64,000 bases of DNA from positions 41,813-105,812 of the forward strand of contig QAND01000023.1 of the NCBI GenBank assembly GCA_003150225.1. The letters run 5' to 3'. The notes under the pieces are model-generated. The model saw only the letters and a list, made by a program, of their open reading frames with translations, did no database searches and was not told where the DNA came from. Both the position numbers and the translations under genes were made by a program. Origin of the DNA: Bacillota bacterium. Lineage in GTDB: Bacteria > Bacillota > Clostridia > Christensenellales > QAND01. Positions 25,893-34,738 of the stretch are shown here, one piece after another; the first letter of the stretch is position 1, and every line of letters starts with the position of its first letter.

Positions 25893-26785
25893 AGGGTTTC
25901 CCCCTCCATCAGGCGTTTTGCGATGTCCAACAGGTAGGCGGCAAAGTCGTCCTTCAAATCCTCCCGGCGGAGGGCAAACTCCACGGTGGCCTTCAAAAAG
26001 CCCAGCTTCTGGCCAATGTCATACCGCCGGCCCTTAAAATCAATGGCATACATCCCCTGGCTGTTTAGAAGCACCTTCAGGGCGTCGGTCAGCTGTATCT
26101 CCCCGCCTGCGCCCTTGGGCAGATTCTCCAGGATGGGAAAGATCTCGGGGGTGATGATATACCGGCCGAAGATGGCAAGATTGCTGGGCGCCTCCTCCAC
26201 CGGGGGTTTTTCCACCAATCCAACAATCTTCTGAACGCCATCATGGGGGGTAAAGGCGGGATCAGGGGCGATGACCCCATATCGGCTTACATCCCTTTTC
26301 TCCACCGGGTTCACCCCAATAACGGAACAGCCGTACTGGTCGTATACGTCCATCAGCTGACGAAGCGCCGGTCTTTCGCATACCGCCACATCGTCCCCCA
26401 ACAGCACTGCAAAGGGCTCGTTCCCCACAAAGCTCCGGGCGCAGTATACCGCGTGGCCCAATCCCTTGGGGGATTTCTGCCGGATGAAGTGCAGCCGGGC
26501 CAGATCCGCGATCTTCCGGACCAATTCCAGCTCCGCCTGCTTGTCCTTCTCGGCCAGCTCCATCTCCAGCTCGGGGCAATAGTCAAAGTGATCCTCAATG
26601 GATTTCTTGGTGCGGCCCGTCACCAGCAGGATGTCCTCAATGCCGGATGCCACCGCCTCCTCCACGATGTATTGAATGGTGGGCTTGTCCACAATGGGCA
26701 GCATTTCCTTGGGCATGGACTTGGTAGCCGGCAAGAACCGGGTGCCTAGGCCGGCCACGGGAATGACAGCTTTTTTGATTCTCAT
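25889..26785 (-). CDS. galU: UTP--glucose-1-phosphate uridylyltransferase
   Basis: The 298-residue protein begins IKKAVIPVAGLGTRFLPATKSMPKEMLPIVDKPTIQYIVEE, the nucleotidyltransferase signature of GalU/GtaB, with AVLLGDDV and VGLVEKPP further on. It makes UDP-glucose for cell-wall glycolipids, teichoic acids or polysaccharide. AAGGAGG precedes the ATG, and a TATAAT at 26815-26820 may be its -10. It is the first gene of a three-gene unit with mtaD and a lipoprotein. Confidence 0.97.
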   Translation of the reverse strand: MRIKKAVIPVAGLGTRFLPATKSMPKEMLPIVDKPTIQYIVEEAVASGIEDILLVTGRTKKSIEDHFDYCPELEMELAEKDKQAELELVRKIADLARLHFIRQKSPKGLGHAVYCARSFVGNEPFAVLLGDDVAVCERPALRQLMDVYDQYGCSVIGVNPVEKRDVSRYGVIAPDPAFTPHDGVQKIVGLVEKPPVEEAPSNLAIFGRYIITPEIFPILENLPKGAGGEIQLTDALKVLLNSQGMYAIDFKGRRYDIGQKLGFLKATVEFALRREDLKDDFAAYLLDIAKRLMEGETL

Positions 26786-26978
26786 GGGTTGCCTCCTTGA
26801 GGGTTGTTTTCTCCATTATACACGCCCCAGCCGGAAAAGCGAAATCTGCCGGGAAAAAGAGCCGTTCAAATTCCGCAAAAAAGGGATCCGCCGTGGCCAG
26901 GCCCCTTTTTGCGTCCGCCGCGCGTCAACAGGCCGCTATGTCAAGCAATCTGAACCATTGTTCCCTATTTTCCGTTAT

Positions 26979-27665
26979 TTACGTGAGCAGACGCACCCCG
27001 CAATAAACCAGCAGGGCGCCTGCAAGCGTTATTGCCATGGGGACTACATAGGCCGCCACGTTGCCTGAAGCGCTTTCTATCCTTTTAATCAAGGCCGTAT
27101 CCTGTAATTGGTTGTATGCGGCAGAAAGCAAAATGAGTGGCAATACATATATTAGGTTATAGATCATCACAAAAAGCAGCACCGAAGGAACCGTCAGATG
27201 ATAGCTTGTAAGGATTGCCAAAAAGCCAAAATAGGGAAATGCGCTGGTTAACTCTACGGCACAAAAAGCCGTTCCTAAAAAAAATAGGGATAGGGGGCAT
27301 AGCTGCGAAGGGTTCTTCCTCTTAGCGGTTTCTTCTAAGCCTCTTTTCGCACTGCGTTTGGTTCTAGCGATGAGCCGTCCCCCCAACAGCAAGCATAGGA
27401 CACCAGCGCTCAGCGCCACACCAGATGCCTGCCACTGATGCGTTTCAATTACCTTGGTTAGCAGCTCTGAAACCCAGGCGGCAATACCGTAGTAAATTGC
27501 AAGGCCCAGCACAAAGTTTGCCATTCCAATTCCAAGTATGAAAAACCAGATATGCCTTTTGTTTTTTACCATGGTCTGCAACAGCATTTGCTGCGCGATG
27601 GCGGAGGGGTTTAAGCTATCAAAAAAGCTCGTTGTTATCGATATACCAAGGAGCACCCACATCAT
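26979..27665 (-). CDS. GAP-family membrane protein
   Basis: The 228-residue product has six hydrophobic segments (roughly 4-22, 40-62, 80-97, 125-147, 158-180, 205-226) and an early DSLNPSAIAQQMLL motif that is typical of GAP/LysE-like exporters. Some mycobacterial relatives move lipids across the membrane; in Bacillota the substrate is unknown. Base composition is visibly more AT-rich than its neighbours, as in the next gene, suggesting separate acquisition. Confidence 0.65.
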   Translation of the reverse strand: MMWVLLGISITTSFFDSLNPSAIAQQMLLQTMVKNKRHIWFFILGIGMANFVLGLAIYYGIAAWVSELLTKVIETHQWQASGVALSAGVLCLLLGGRLIARTKRSAKRGLEETAKRKNPSQLCPLSLFFLGTAFCAVELTSAFPYFGFLAILTSYHLTVPSVLLFVMIYNLIYVLPLILLSAAYNQLQDTALIKRIESASGNVAAYVVPMAITLAGALLVYCGVRLLT

Positions 27666-27701
27666 ATATCATCTCCTTAACAGTCAAATCATCTAACAAA
27701 G

Positions 27702-27733
27702 AAAAAAGGCCAGCGTCTGTATAACGCTGGCCC
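27702..27733 (-). terminator. Terminator of the flavin-binding protein gene
   Basis: ggccagcgt pairs with acgctggcc; TTTTTTC follows on the minus strand. It separates this gene from the GAP-family gene, so each has its own transcript. Confidence 0.9.
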
Positions 27734-27789
27734 ACTACACAAGAAAAGAAAACCCCGGCGGGTTGCTTTTTCTATCCAATATTCCTTGT

Positions 27790-28290
27790 CTATCCCTGCT
27801 GCTTCTCTTTCATAAGCTCTACTGCTTCTTTTCCCGTCATATGGTCGATGTTCAGTTCCAACATGCAAAGGGAATCCCACTCTCGGCGAATCGCGCGGTC
27901 ACGGCTGGTAGTGGTATCTTCCGGCGCGTATTTGATGGACAGTTTTTCTATGGCCTTCCTCATTTCCGCCTCGTCTTCGATTACCCGCATCCGTCCAAAG
28001 ACAATGACGCTTCTAAAGTAGGTGGTATACGCCTCTGGAACAACCAAATCCTGATCAATCACACAAAAGGATGCGTTGGCGTTCTTGCCAATCGCGTCCA
28101 GCTTATGTCCGCATTTTGCACTGTGAAAATAGATTTTTTCCCCGTCATACATATAGCTGATCGGAACAGCATACGGATATCCATTGTCGCCCGCTAAAGC
28201 GAGCACTCCAGATGTTCCCCTGTATAGAATATCCGCAGATTCCTGTTGCGTTAAAGCCTGTCTTTTTCTTCTCATCTCCCGAAAAACCAT
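27790..28290 (-). CDS. Pyridoxamine 5'-phosphate oxidase-like, NimA-type flavoprotein
   Basis: The 166-residue protein has the split-barrel flavin-binding fold: MRRKRQALTQQESADILYRGTSGVLALAGDNGYPYAVPISYMYDGEKIYFHSAKCGHKLDAI and ASFCVIDQD, the pattern of 5-nitroimidazole-reductase-like proteins. The His in FHSAKCGHKLD and the R-rich start match NimA-type members. It likely binds FMN and reduces a small molecule; the substrate is not known. AGGAGG lies before the ATG. This gene is AT-richer than most of the window. Confidence 0.82.
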   Translation of the reverse strand: MVFREMRRKRQALTQQESADILYRGTSGVLALAGDNGYPYAVPISYMYDGEKIYFHSAKCGHKLDAIGKNANASFCVIDQDLVVPEAYTTYFRSVIVFGRMRVIEDEAEMRKAIEKLSIKYAPEDTTTSRDRAIRREWDSLCMLELNIDHMTGKEAVELMKEKQQG

Positions 28291-28706
28291 GCCAACCTCC
28301 TAAAAAATAAAACGCTCATCTTTACTCCTGCAACGGCCTACTGGAGCAAAATCAAGCGTTTCCCGGCGGAAAATTTATTTTTTATAGAATGCCATAAATT
28401 ATACCGCAAGTCAACCTGTGTTTCCCCGGTTTCTTAGGAACCCCTCAACAACATTTGCTTTTTAAAGCGGATATCAAAGCCTTAGGATCTTCCCATCCAG
28501 CAAAAGATAGGCGGATTCCCGTCTTCCGTTCTAGTCCTCCCTTCAACAGAGAAAAGGAACGGAAACAGGAACAAAAGCCCCGCGCAAGGGATAAAGCCAA
28601 ACGCTTTAAAAAAACAGGACGGCATAGCAAACCGCCATGCCGCCCTGTGGGGTTACCTTGCTTTCTTCCCCGTGCCGCCTAAATCGAACCGTTTCCGTTC
28701 TTCTCA
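28291..28706. other. Non-coding stretch upstream of flavoprotein and downstream of pyk
   Basis: About 415 bases without a convincing gene. It has a TATAAT on the minus strand near 28398-28403 with a weak -35, and the pyk terminator near its right end. Nothing else is recognised. Confidence 0.6.
28608..28650 (-). terminator. Terminator of pyruvate kinase
   Basis: acaggacggcat pairs with atgccgccctgt with one mismatch around a 10-base loop; a run of seven T follows on the minus strand. Confidence 0.85.
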
Positions 28707-30122
28707 TCAGATGACATGGGCCTTCACCATATTCGTGGTCCCAGGAACCCCCGCCGGGATGCCCGCCGTCAGCACCACGATATCCCCGTCCTTCACAAGG
28801 CCGGTAGCCCGGGCCGCCTCCACCGAGGCGTCGATCATCTCATCGGTGTTATGGAACACGCCGCTGATCACCGGCTCCACCCCCCACAGAAGGGAGAGCT
28901 TCTGGTATACCGATGGATGCTGGGTGCTGGCGATGATCTGGCAGTCCGGACGGTATTTGGCCACCATCCGGGCGGTGCTGCCGCCGCTGGTAGCGGTGAT
29001 GATGGCCTTGGCCTCCAACTGTTTTGCCATATCGCAGCATGCATGGGCCACGGCGTCGGTAAGGGAGTATTCATGGACGTACTCGTATACCGTTTTCACC
29101 TCCAGCAGCATGTGATGTGCCTCGGCGTTGAGGCATACCCGATTCATCATCTTTACGGCCTCCACGGGATATTTCCCCGCAGCCGTCTCCCCCGACAGCA
29201 TCACGGCATCGCAGCCATCGTACACCGAGGAGGCCACGTCGTTGACCTCCGCCCGAGTAGGCCGAGGATTGCGGATCATGCTGTCCAACATCTGGGTGGC
29301 GGTAATGACGATCTTTCCCTTGGCCTTGCCCATGTAGATGATTTCCTTCTGGATAAGGGGTACCCGAGCGATGGGCACCTCTACCCCCAAATCGCCCCGG
29401 GCCACCATGATGCCGTCCGACGCGTCCATAATCTCCTCGATGTTGTCCACGCCCTCTTTGTTCTCGATCTTGCTGATGATCTGGATCCCCTCGCCGCCGT
29501 TGTCCCGTAGCAGCTTGCGGATCTCGTATACATCGGCCGCCTTGCGGATAAAGGATGCCGCCACAAAGTCGATGTCGTTCTCAATACCAAAAAGGATGTC
29601 CCCCGCGTCGGTTTCAGTAATGGCAGGAAGCCGGATGGCCACCCCCGGCACGTTGACCCCCTTCTTATTGCTGATAGCGCCGCCCACCACACAGACGGTA
29701 TGGATATCCTGGCCGTCAATCTCTTCCACCCGGAGCTCCACCAATCCATCGTCGATGAGGATGGTGCTGCCCACCTCCACGTCCTCGGGCAGCAGTTCAT
29801 AGGTAACGCTGACGATGTCCTTGGTGCCAACCACATCCCGGGTGGTCAGGGTAAACTTGTCCCCCGGAGCCAGCGTAATGGCATCGTCCTCAAAGGTCTT
29901 AAGACGGATCTCCGGGCCCTTGGTATCCAATAGGATGCCGATGGGCTGCTGCAGCTTTTCACGAAGGAGCTTGATCTTGCGGATCCGCTCTCCATGCTCC
30001 TCTCGGGAGCCATGGGAGAAATTCATCCGGAACACGTTGACGCCGTTTCGCACCAACTGCTCCATGATCTCGATGTCGTCGCAGGCGGGTCCCAGCGTAG
30101 CGATGATTTTTGTGCGTTTCAT
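28707..30122 (-). CDS. pyk: Pyruvate kinase
   Basis: The 471-residue enzyme begins MKRTKIIATLGPACDD and has FRMNFSHGSREEHGERI, ILLDTKGPEIR, the catalytic MVARGDLGVEVP segment (about residues 240-251) and SGETAAGKYPVEAVKMM. It turns phosphoenolpyruvate into pyruvate with ATP formation. The C-terminal phosphohistidine domain of some Bacillota enzymes is absent. The ATG at 30122 has AGGGGA 7 bases before it. With the PPi-type pfk in this window it makes a glycolysis with a reversible upper step. Confidence 0.97.
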   Translation of the reverse strand: MKRTKIIATLGPACDDIEIMEQLVRNGVNVFRMNFSHGSREEHGERIRKIKLLREKLQQPIGILLDTKGPEIRLKTFEDDAITLAPGDKFTLTTRDVVGTKDIVSVTYELLPEDVEVGSTILIDDGLVELRVEEIDGQDIHTVCVVGGAISNKKGVNVPGVAIRLPAITETDAGDILFGIENDIDFVAASFIRKAADVYEIRKLLRDNGGEGIQIISKIENKEGVDNIEEIMDASDGIMVARGDLGVEVPIARVPLIQKEIIYMGKAKGKIVITATQMLDSMIRNPRPTRAEVNDVASSVYDGCDAVMLSGETAAGKYPVEAVKMMNRVCLNAEAHHMLLEVKTVYEYVHEYSLTDAVAHACCDMAKQLEAKAIITATSGGSTARMVAKYRPDCQIIASTQHPSVYQKLSLLWGVEPVISGVFHNTDEMIDASVEAARATGLVKDGDIVVLTAGIPAGVPGTTNMVKAHVI

Positions 30123-30164
30123 AAGCAATCCCCTACCGTTTTTTTAATATTCTTTCTTCTGCAA

Positions 30165-30199
30165 TAGAATATCACATTCAAAATTAGAATACCACATTC
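30165..30199 (-). promoter_or_regulatory. Direct repeat upstream of pyk
   Basis: TAGAATAYCACATTC occurs at 30165-30179 and 30185-30199, 20 bases apart. On the coding strand each is GAATGTGRTATTCTA, an imperfect dyad that also contains an extended -10-like TGRTATTCT. A third related dyad, ATTCC-tggaa-GGAAT, lies near 30218-30232. Confidence 0.5.
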
Positions 30200-30239
30200 C
30201 TTTTGTTTCGTTTTGGTATTCCTGGAAGGAATTTGTCCA

Positions 30240-30274
30240 AAAACGGACTCCCCGGGAAAACGCCGGGGAGTCCG
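30240..30274 (-). terminator. Terminator of the ferritin-like gene
   Basis: ggactccccgg pairs with ccggggagtcc; TTTTT follows on the minus strand. Confidence 0.9.
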
Positions 30275-30318
30275 CGCCGATTCGCCAGGAGCCGGTCCTT
30301 TCGCCCCCGGGCGCAAGA

Positions 30319-30849
30319 TTATTCCATCGCGCGGCTTGGCTCCTCCTGTTCCTGAAGCAGACCCTCCAGCAAACGGATGTGAACCTCCTCGTCCTCGATG
30401 ATCCGGGCCAAGAGCGCCCGTACCGACGGATCGTCAATGAGCCGCATATGCTCCTGATACTGTTTGATGGCCTCCCGCTCCGCCCGGATGTCGTCCTCGA
30501 TCATCCAATAGGGCTCCTTGGCATAGTTGACGTAGCCGCTGTTCCAGAACCGCCCGCGGGTGGAGCGGCCTCCGGCATAGATGGGATCGCCCCCCAGCTG
30601 CCGGATCGCCCGGGCCAGGTGCCGCAGATGCAGCATCTCCCGAATCCCGATGGACAGCAGCAGCTCCTGATGCTTCGCACCGGCCTCCTCCAGAATGCTG
30701 CTCTGATAGACATATTGGGCGCAGGCGCCCAACTCGCTATGATTTCCAGCGTAATCGTCCATGAGCAGCCGCGCGTAGTAGGGATTCTTGCCCAAAACCC
30801 TTACCTGGGGAAAGGGGCCCTCCGCACCGGCCACAAAGTTCTGTTCCAT
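30319..30849 (-). CDS. Ferritin-like di-iron/manganese protein
   Basis: The 176-residue helical protein has metal ligands in a ferritin-like spacing: ELGACAQYVYQSSILEEAG, IREMLHLRHLARAIRQLGG with ExxxH, an E-rich DDIRAEREAIKQYQEHM and a final RIIEDEEVHIRLLEGL with ExxH. This matches the manganese catalase/rubrerythrin-like group (CotJC-like) found in spore-formers. It may dispose of peroxide or store iron. GGAGG precedes the ATG. It is a single gene with its own terminator. Confidence 0.75.
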   Translation of the reverse strand: MEQNFVAGAEGPFPQVRVLGKNPYYARLLMDDYAGNHSELGACAQYVYQSSILEEAGAKHQELLLSIGIREMLHLRHLARAIRQLGGDPIYAGGRSTRGRFWNSGYVNYAKEPYWMIEDDIRAEREAIKQYQEHMRLIDDPSVRALLARIIEDEEVHIRLLEGLLQEQEEPSRAME

Positions 30850-30906
30850 ACCGACACCTCCGTTCCAATCCTCTTCATTGTATGATTGGAAACGGAAAAG
30901 GTGACG

Positions 30907-31761
30907 CTACCGTTTTTTTCGGGACATCCTCACGCTGGACAGGAGGAAGAAAAGCAGCCCCGTCAAAAGGATCACCAACAGACTGGCAAATGGGGTGACG
31001 GAGGCGTCCCCAAACCGCATGGTAATCCCCATCATCTCATTGAATTCCGATACAGCCTGGGCCGGCGCTCCCGCAAAGGAGGTCGCCAGAGGGCCTTCCA
31101 TCATCACCTGGCGGAGCAGGACGGCGGAATGGGTTACTGGAAACACCTTCACCACGTACTGAATGGCCACGGGTAACACGCCCACCGGCATATAAATGCC
31201 GGTGACAAAGCCGATCATGGTACCAAGGATGGTGCTGGCGGTGCTGAAGGCGTTGAGGCTGCGGAAGAAGGATACCACAAAGAATACCATAGCGGTATTC
31301 ATAAAGCAGGTGGCAAGGATGAGCCCCAGCACCTTAAGGGTGGCGGCAAAGCTCAACCAGGGGCCTCCGGTGGCCACGATATAAACCTCCCCCAGCACCA
31401 GGGCAACCAGGGTCATCACCACCCCGATGAGAAAAGCGCTGAGGATGTACCCGCCAGCGATGCTGCTCTTGTGAAGGGGACTGCAGTGAAAATCCTTTTC
31501 GATCTTCCGCGCCCTGTCGTCCACCATGGTGCCGTACGCGCCCATGGTGGTGGTGATGGAGGTGATGGCAAGAATCCCCGCCACGATCCAGCTGTCCATC
31601 AGCGCGCGGACTTCGGGCACCGCCTCATAGCCCTGGGTCATGGTATCGCCCAGAAACAGAGCGTATAGCGCCACGATGATCAAAGCGGATAAAAGGGAAA
31701 AGAACACCGCGCTCTTATCCCGGAAGAACACCATGAGGTTGCGTTTGGCGAATCGAATCAT
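30907..31761 (-). CDS. ABC-2 type transporter permease
   Basis: The 284-residue membrane protein begins with a cytosolic MIRFAKRNLMVFFRDKSAVFFSLLSALIIVALYALFLG, then five further helices; it has the GFVTGIYMPVGVLP region before the last helix, typical of ABC-2 (DrrB-like) permeases. It should export a drug, lipid or peptide with the adjacent ATPase. The start overlaps the ATPase stop by four bases (ATGA). Confidence 0.9.
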   Translation of the reverse strand: MIRFAKRNLMVFFRDKSAVFFSLLSALIIVALYALFLGDTMTQGYEAVPEVRALMDSWIVAGILAITSITTTMGAYGTMVDDRARKIEKDFHCSPLHKSSIAGGYILSAFLIGVVMTLVALVLGEVYIVATGGPWLSFAATLKVLGLILATCFMNTAMVFFVVSFFRSLNAFSTASTILGTMIGFVTGIYMPVGVLPVAIQYVVKVFPVTHSAVLLRQVMMEGPLATSFAGAPAQAVSEFNEMMGITMRFGDASVTPFASLLVILLTGLLFFLLSSVRMSRKKR

Positions 31762-32672
31762 TCCCGTATCCCCTTTCCGGTGATGCCGATAAAGGCATCG
31801 TCCATGGTGCCCATAAGAACCTCAAATCCCGTTAGATAGGGCCGAGCCGCTTCGATGAGCGGCAGCGCGTCAAAGGTGGAATCCACCGGAACAACGAGCT
31901 GGTCCGCCGCCTGGGTATAGGCGGCGTTCAGGCCGTCCAGAGCCCCTTTCGCGCCGTCCATATCGCTGCATACCAGGCGGAGGGTATCCCTGGCGTACCG
32001 GGCCTTGAGCTCCGCCGGGGTGCCCCGGGCTGCGATCTCCCCATGGTCAATGACGATGACATAGTCCGCCTCTGCGGCCTCCTCCATATAGTGAGTGGTC
32101 AAAAAGATGGTCATGTCCGTCTCCCGTTGAAGGGTCTGGATGGTCTCCCACACGTTCTTCCGAGTCTGGGGATCCAGTCCGGTGGTGGGCTCATCCAGGA
32201 ACAGCACCCGAGGCGTGTTGATAAGCGCCCGGGCAATATCGCACCGCCGCCGCTGGCCTCCCGAAAGCTTGCCATAGGGGCGTTTCATCAAATCGGCAAT
32301 CCCGGTTACCTCCGCCGCCCTCTGGACGGCGGCCTCCAGTTCCTTCCCCCGAAGGCCGTAAAAACCGCCCCGGATGCGGAGGTTTTCCCCCACCGATAGC
32401 AGCGCGTCCAGCATGCCGTCCTGGAACACCGCTCCGATGACGCTTCGGATGGCGTCATCCTCCTGGCCCAAGGTCTTTCCGTCCACGGTAACGGTCCCCG
32501 CGTCCGGACGAAGGAAGGTGCAGATCATGTCGATGGTGGTGGACTTCCCCGCGCCGTTAGGCCCCAAAAAGGCGAAGAGCTTTCCCTTCTCCACGTAAAA
32601 GCTGATGCCCTTTACCGCCTCGATGTCCCCATAGGATTTTTTGAGATCCCTGACCTCGATCATATGGCTCAT
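31758..32672 (-). CDS. ABC transporter ATP-binding protein, DrrA-like
   Basis: The 304-residue protein has Walker A GPNGAGKST (about residues 38-46), Q-loop, signature LSGGQRRRCDIARAL (about 138-152), Walker B VLFLDEPTTGLD and H-loop TTHYMEEA, followed by a DrrA-type C-terminal domain of about 90 residues. It is the first gene of the exporter pair. No regulator or biosynthetic gene is linked, so the cargo is not known. Confidence 0.93.
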   Translation of the reverse strand: MSHMIEVRDLKKSYGDIEAVKGISFYVEKGKLFAFLGPNGAGKSTTIDMICTFLRPDAGTVTVDGKTLGQEDDAIRSVIGAVFQDGMLDALLSVGENLRIRGGFYGLRGKELEAAVQRAAEVTGIADLMKRPYGKLSGGQRRRCDIARALINTPRVLFLDEPTTGLDPQTRKNVWETIQTLQRETDMTIFLTTHYMEEAAEADYVIVIDHGEIAARGTPAELKARYARDTLRLVCSDMDGAKGALDGLNAAYTQAADQLVVPVDSTFDALPLIEAARPYLTGFEVLMGTMDDAFIGITGKGIRE

Positions 32673-32894
32673 GGATTGTTTTTCCTTTCTTTATTTACTA
32701 ACGATTGATTATAGCACACCAAAAGAAGGCCCTGCGTGAAATGGCGGTAGAAATTCCACAGAGCCGGCAAAAAACTTCTTTGGCGCAATCCCGCGATCAC
32801 AGGGCGGGTGCCGAAGCCAGCGGGACGGCTTCGGTCGCAAGAGGGGTGGGTGCCGCAGGACGCGCAAAATGAAACCGCCTACCGAGGGGCAAAC

Positions 32895-34100
32895 TCAACC
32901 CGCCGCGGGATCGAACTGGGACAGCTCCTCATAGGCGGAAAGGATCAACTGATATAGGAGGCCCTCTTGGGGGTGGGCAGGATCCAAGCCGCAGAAGGTT
33001 TGGATGGCGGATCCAATTCCCCGCTCCTGGATGTGGGCCTGAACCGTCCGGGCGCCCGCGTCCTCGGGGTTATGAAAATAAAAGCCGCAGGCCGCTCCCT
33101 TGGCGATAAACACAGGGAGGTTCCCCTGCTGGAGGCTCAAAAGAGCGGGGCCGATGAACCGGTCGTTTTTCCCCAGCTTGCGAACCGGATCCGCCCCCAC
33201 CCGGGTAAGGGGATCGGGCACCAGGCCCTTCATGGAGCGCTGCCATTTTGCCGGAACGTCAAAGGCCATCTCCTCTGGGGAAAAGCCATAGGCGGCGGCC
33301 ACCGCCCGGTTGGCCTCCTGTCCAGCATAGTAGGTACACCGCCGGACATAGGGATCCCGGGCCGCCTCGTGGACGTATCCGTGCCCAAAATACTGGCCGT
33401 AGTAGGCCAGACAGCAATGCTCCAGGTTGCCGCACCAAATCTTCTTCACCAGCTTGCCGGGCACATTTTCTCCCAGAAGGAAAAACTCCGGATAGCTATG
33501 GCCCGGCAAAAACGCCTCCCGATCCACCTCCAGGATGGGGGTATCGCTGGTGGAAACAGCATAAGGATCCTCCAAAAGCTGCTCCGGGCTGGGGGTGGAG
33601 CACAGCCGGGTTACCAGGGTTTCCACCAGTCCCACATGCCGGTCAAAATACGCCCGGGCAGATTCATCCAGATATTCTGATATCCTGTTATAAAAGAACT
33701 CCGCCGGATCCACGGTGTTGACGCACAGCAGGATGGCCAGGGGCTCCTCAACCCCGCGCTCCATCCGCAGGCGGACAGCGGCGGCCAGATCGGCGGCGAT
33801 GCCGTCAAAGGCCCCTGGGAAGGTCACCACTCCGGCGTACTGAGCCCTCGCCAGGGCGTCCAGATAGGCTTCCCGTTCCTCCACGCTGCACAGCACATCG
33901 TACCCCTCCATTCGGAGGGTCTTGCAGCCGCCGTCGTGATCGTGCTGATACAGGGTATAGTATCCCCGATTCCGAAGCCCCCGGACGAATTCCATCCGAT
34001 GGTGGACATAGGTTACCCGCCAGCCTTCGGCGGAAAAAAGCTGCCCCACATAGCCCCGGGCGATCTTCCCGGCGCCGATGAGTACCACGTCCCGGTTCAT
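32895..34100 (-). CDS. Mannitol dehydrogenase-like polyol dehydrogenase
   Basis: The 401-residue product has an N-terminal Rossmann site VVLIGAGKIARGYVGQLFSAEGW, then the polyol-dehydrogenase core: KKIWCGNLEHCCLAYYGQYFGHGYVHEAARDPYVRR and DPVRKLGKNDRFIGPALL. This pattern belongs to the MtlD/mannitol-1-phosphate 5-dehydrogenase family. The usual catalytic lysine region KxxxxNxxH corresponds to KIWCGNLEHC. The substrate is uncertain and no mannitol PTS component lies beside it. Confidence 0.78.
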   Translation of the reverse strand: MNRDVVLIGAGKIARGYVGQLFSAEGWRVTYVHHRMEFVRGLRNRGYYTLYQHDHDGGCKTLRMEGYDVLCSVEEREAYLDALARAQYAGVVTFPGAFDGIAADLAAAVRLRMERGVEEPLAILLCVNTVDPAEFFYNRISEYLDESARAYFDRHVGLVETLVTRLCSTPSPEQLLEDPYAVSTSDTPILEVDREAFLPGHSYPEFFLLGENVPGKLVKKIWCGNLEHCCLAYYGQYFGHGYVHEAARDPYVRRCTYYAGQEANRAVAAAYGFSPEEMAFDVPAKWQRSMKGLVPDPLTRVGADPVRKLGKNDRFIGPALLSLQQGNLPVFIAKGAACGFYFHNPEDAGARTVQAHIQERGIGSAIQTFCGLDPAHPQEGLLYQLILSAYEELSQFDPAAG

Positions 34101-34123
34101 ACGGCATCCCCTCCCTATGGCGT

Positions 34124-34738
34124 TCAGATGATATGCAAGCGTTTCAAATACGCCGGCACCTCATGGGCGGCGTCCTGGTTGATGATGGTGATCCTTGCCC
34201 CCCTGTCCCGGGCATAGTCGGTGACGTAGCTGCTGGTAGAGGTATAAAAGGAGGTGCCCACCACCAGCAGCTCCTGGGCGCTCCCCGCCAGGCGGAGGGC
34301 CATGGGTAAAAGGGCCAGGTTATCGTCGTATAGCACCACGTCATGATCCAGCACCCGGCCGCATCTGGGGCAGGTATAGCCCTCCTCAATCTGCGCAAAG
34401 GGGTAGTCCACCCCGCAGGCCCGGCAATGGACCTGGCTTAGGCTGCCGTGAATCTCCATGGCGTCCCGAGAGCCCGCCCGTTGGTGGAGGCCGTCGATGT
34501 TCATGGTGATCACGGGCACCTTCCCCGCAAACAGAGCCAGGTGGGCAGCATTGGGCCGGGCGCCGCGGCAAACCCGCTCCATAGACAGCAGGTTATCGTA
34601 GAATTCCTTGGGATGGACTTGGCAGAAACGCCGGGTCAAAAGAGCCCGGTTGTCCAGCTCCTCAAAGGTGGGGATACCGCTCTGCTTGCTGATTCCCGCC
34701 CCGGTAAAGGCCACCAGACGATGGATTTTTTCACTCAT
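34124..34738 (-). CDS. SIR2-family NAD-dependent deacylase, divergent
   Basis: The 204-residue protein has the sirtuin NAD site AFTGAGISKQSGIPTFEELDN, the NIDGLHQRAGS and EIHGS motifs (catalytic His), four zinc cysteines (CRAC and CPRC) and GTSFYTSTSSYVTDYAR near the end. It differs from textbook sirtuins: the conserved Phe-Arg after GIPD is replaced by FEE, and the VVLFGE block reads VVLYDD. It may still remove acyl groups from lysines. Its start overlaps the stop of the lipoprotein gene by four bases. Confidence 0.8.
   Translation of the reverse strand: MSEKIHRLVAFTGAGISKQSGIPTFEELDNRALLTRRFCQVHPKEFYDNLLSMERVCRGARPNAAHLALFAGKVPVITMNIDGLHQRAGSRDAMEIHGSLSQVHCRACGVDYPFAQIEEGYTCPRCGRVLDHDVVLYDDNLALLPMALRLAGSAQELLVVGTSFYTSTSSYVTDYARDRGARITIINQDAAHEVPAYLKRLHII

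Noticed and set aside
28445-28682. Small genes on either strand between the flavoprotein gene and pyk
   Set aside because: No ribosome sites, biased composition, and overlap with the pyk terminator.
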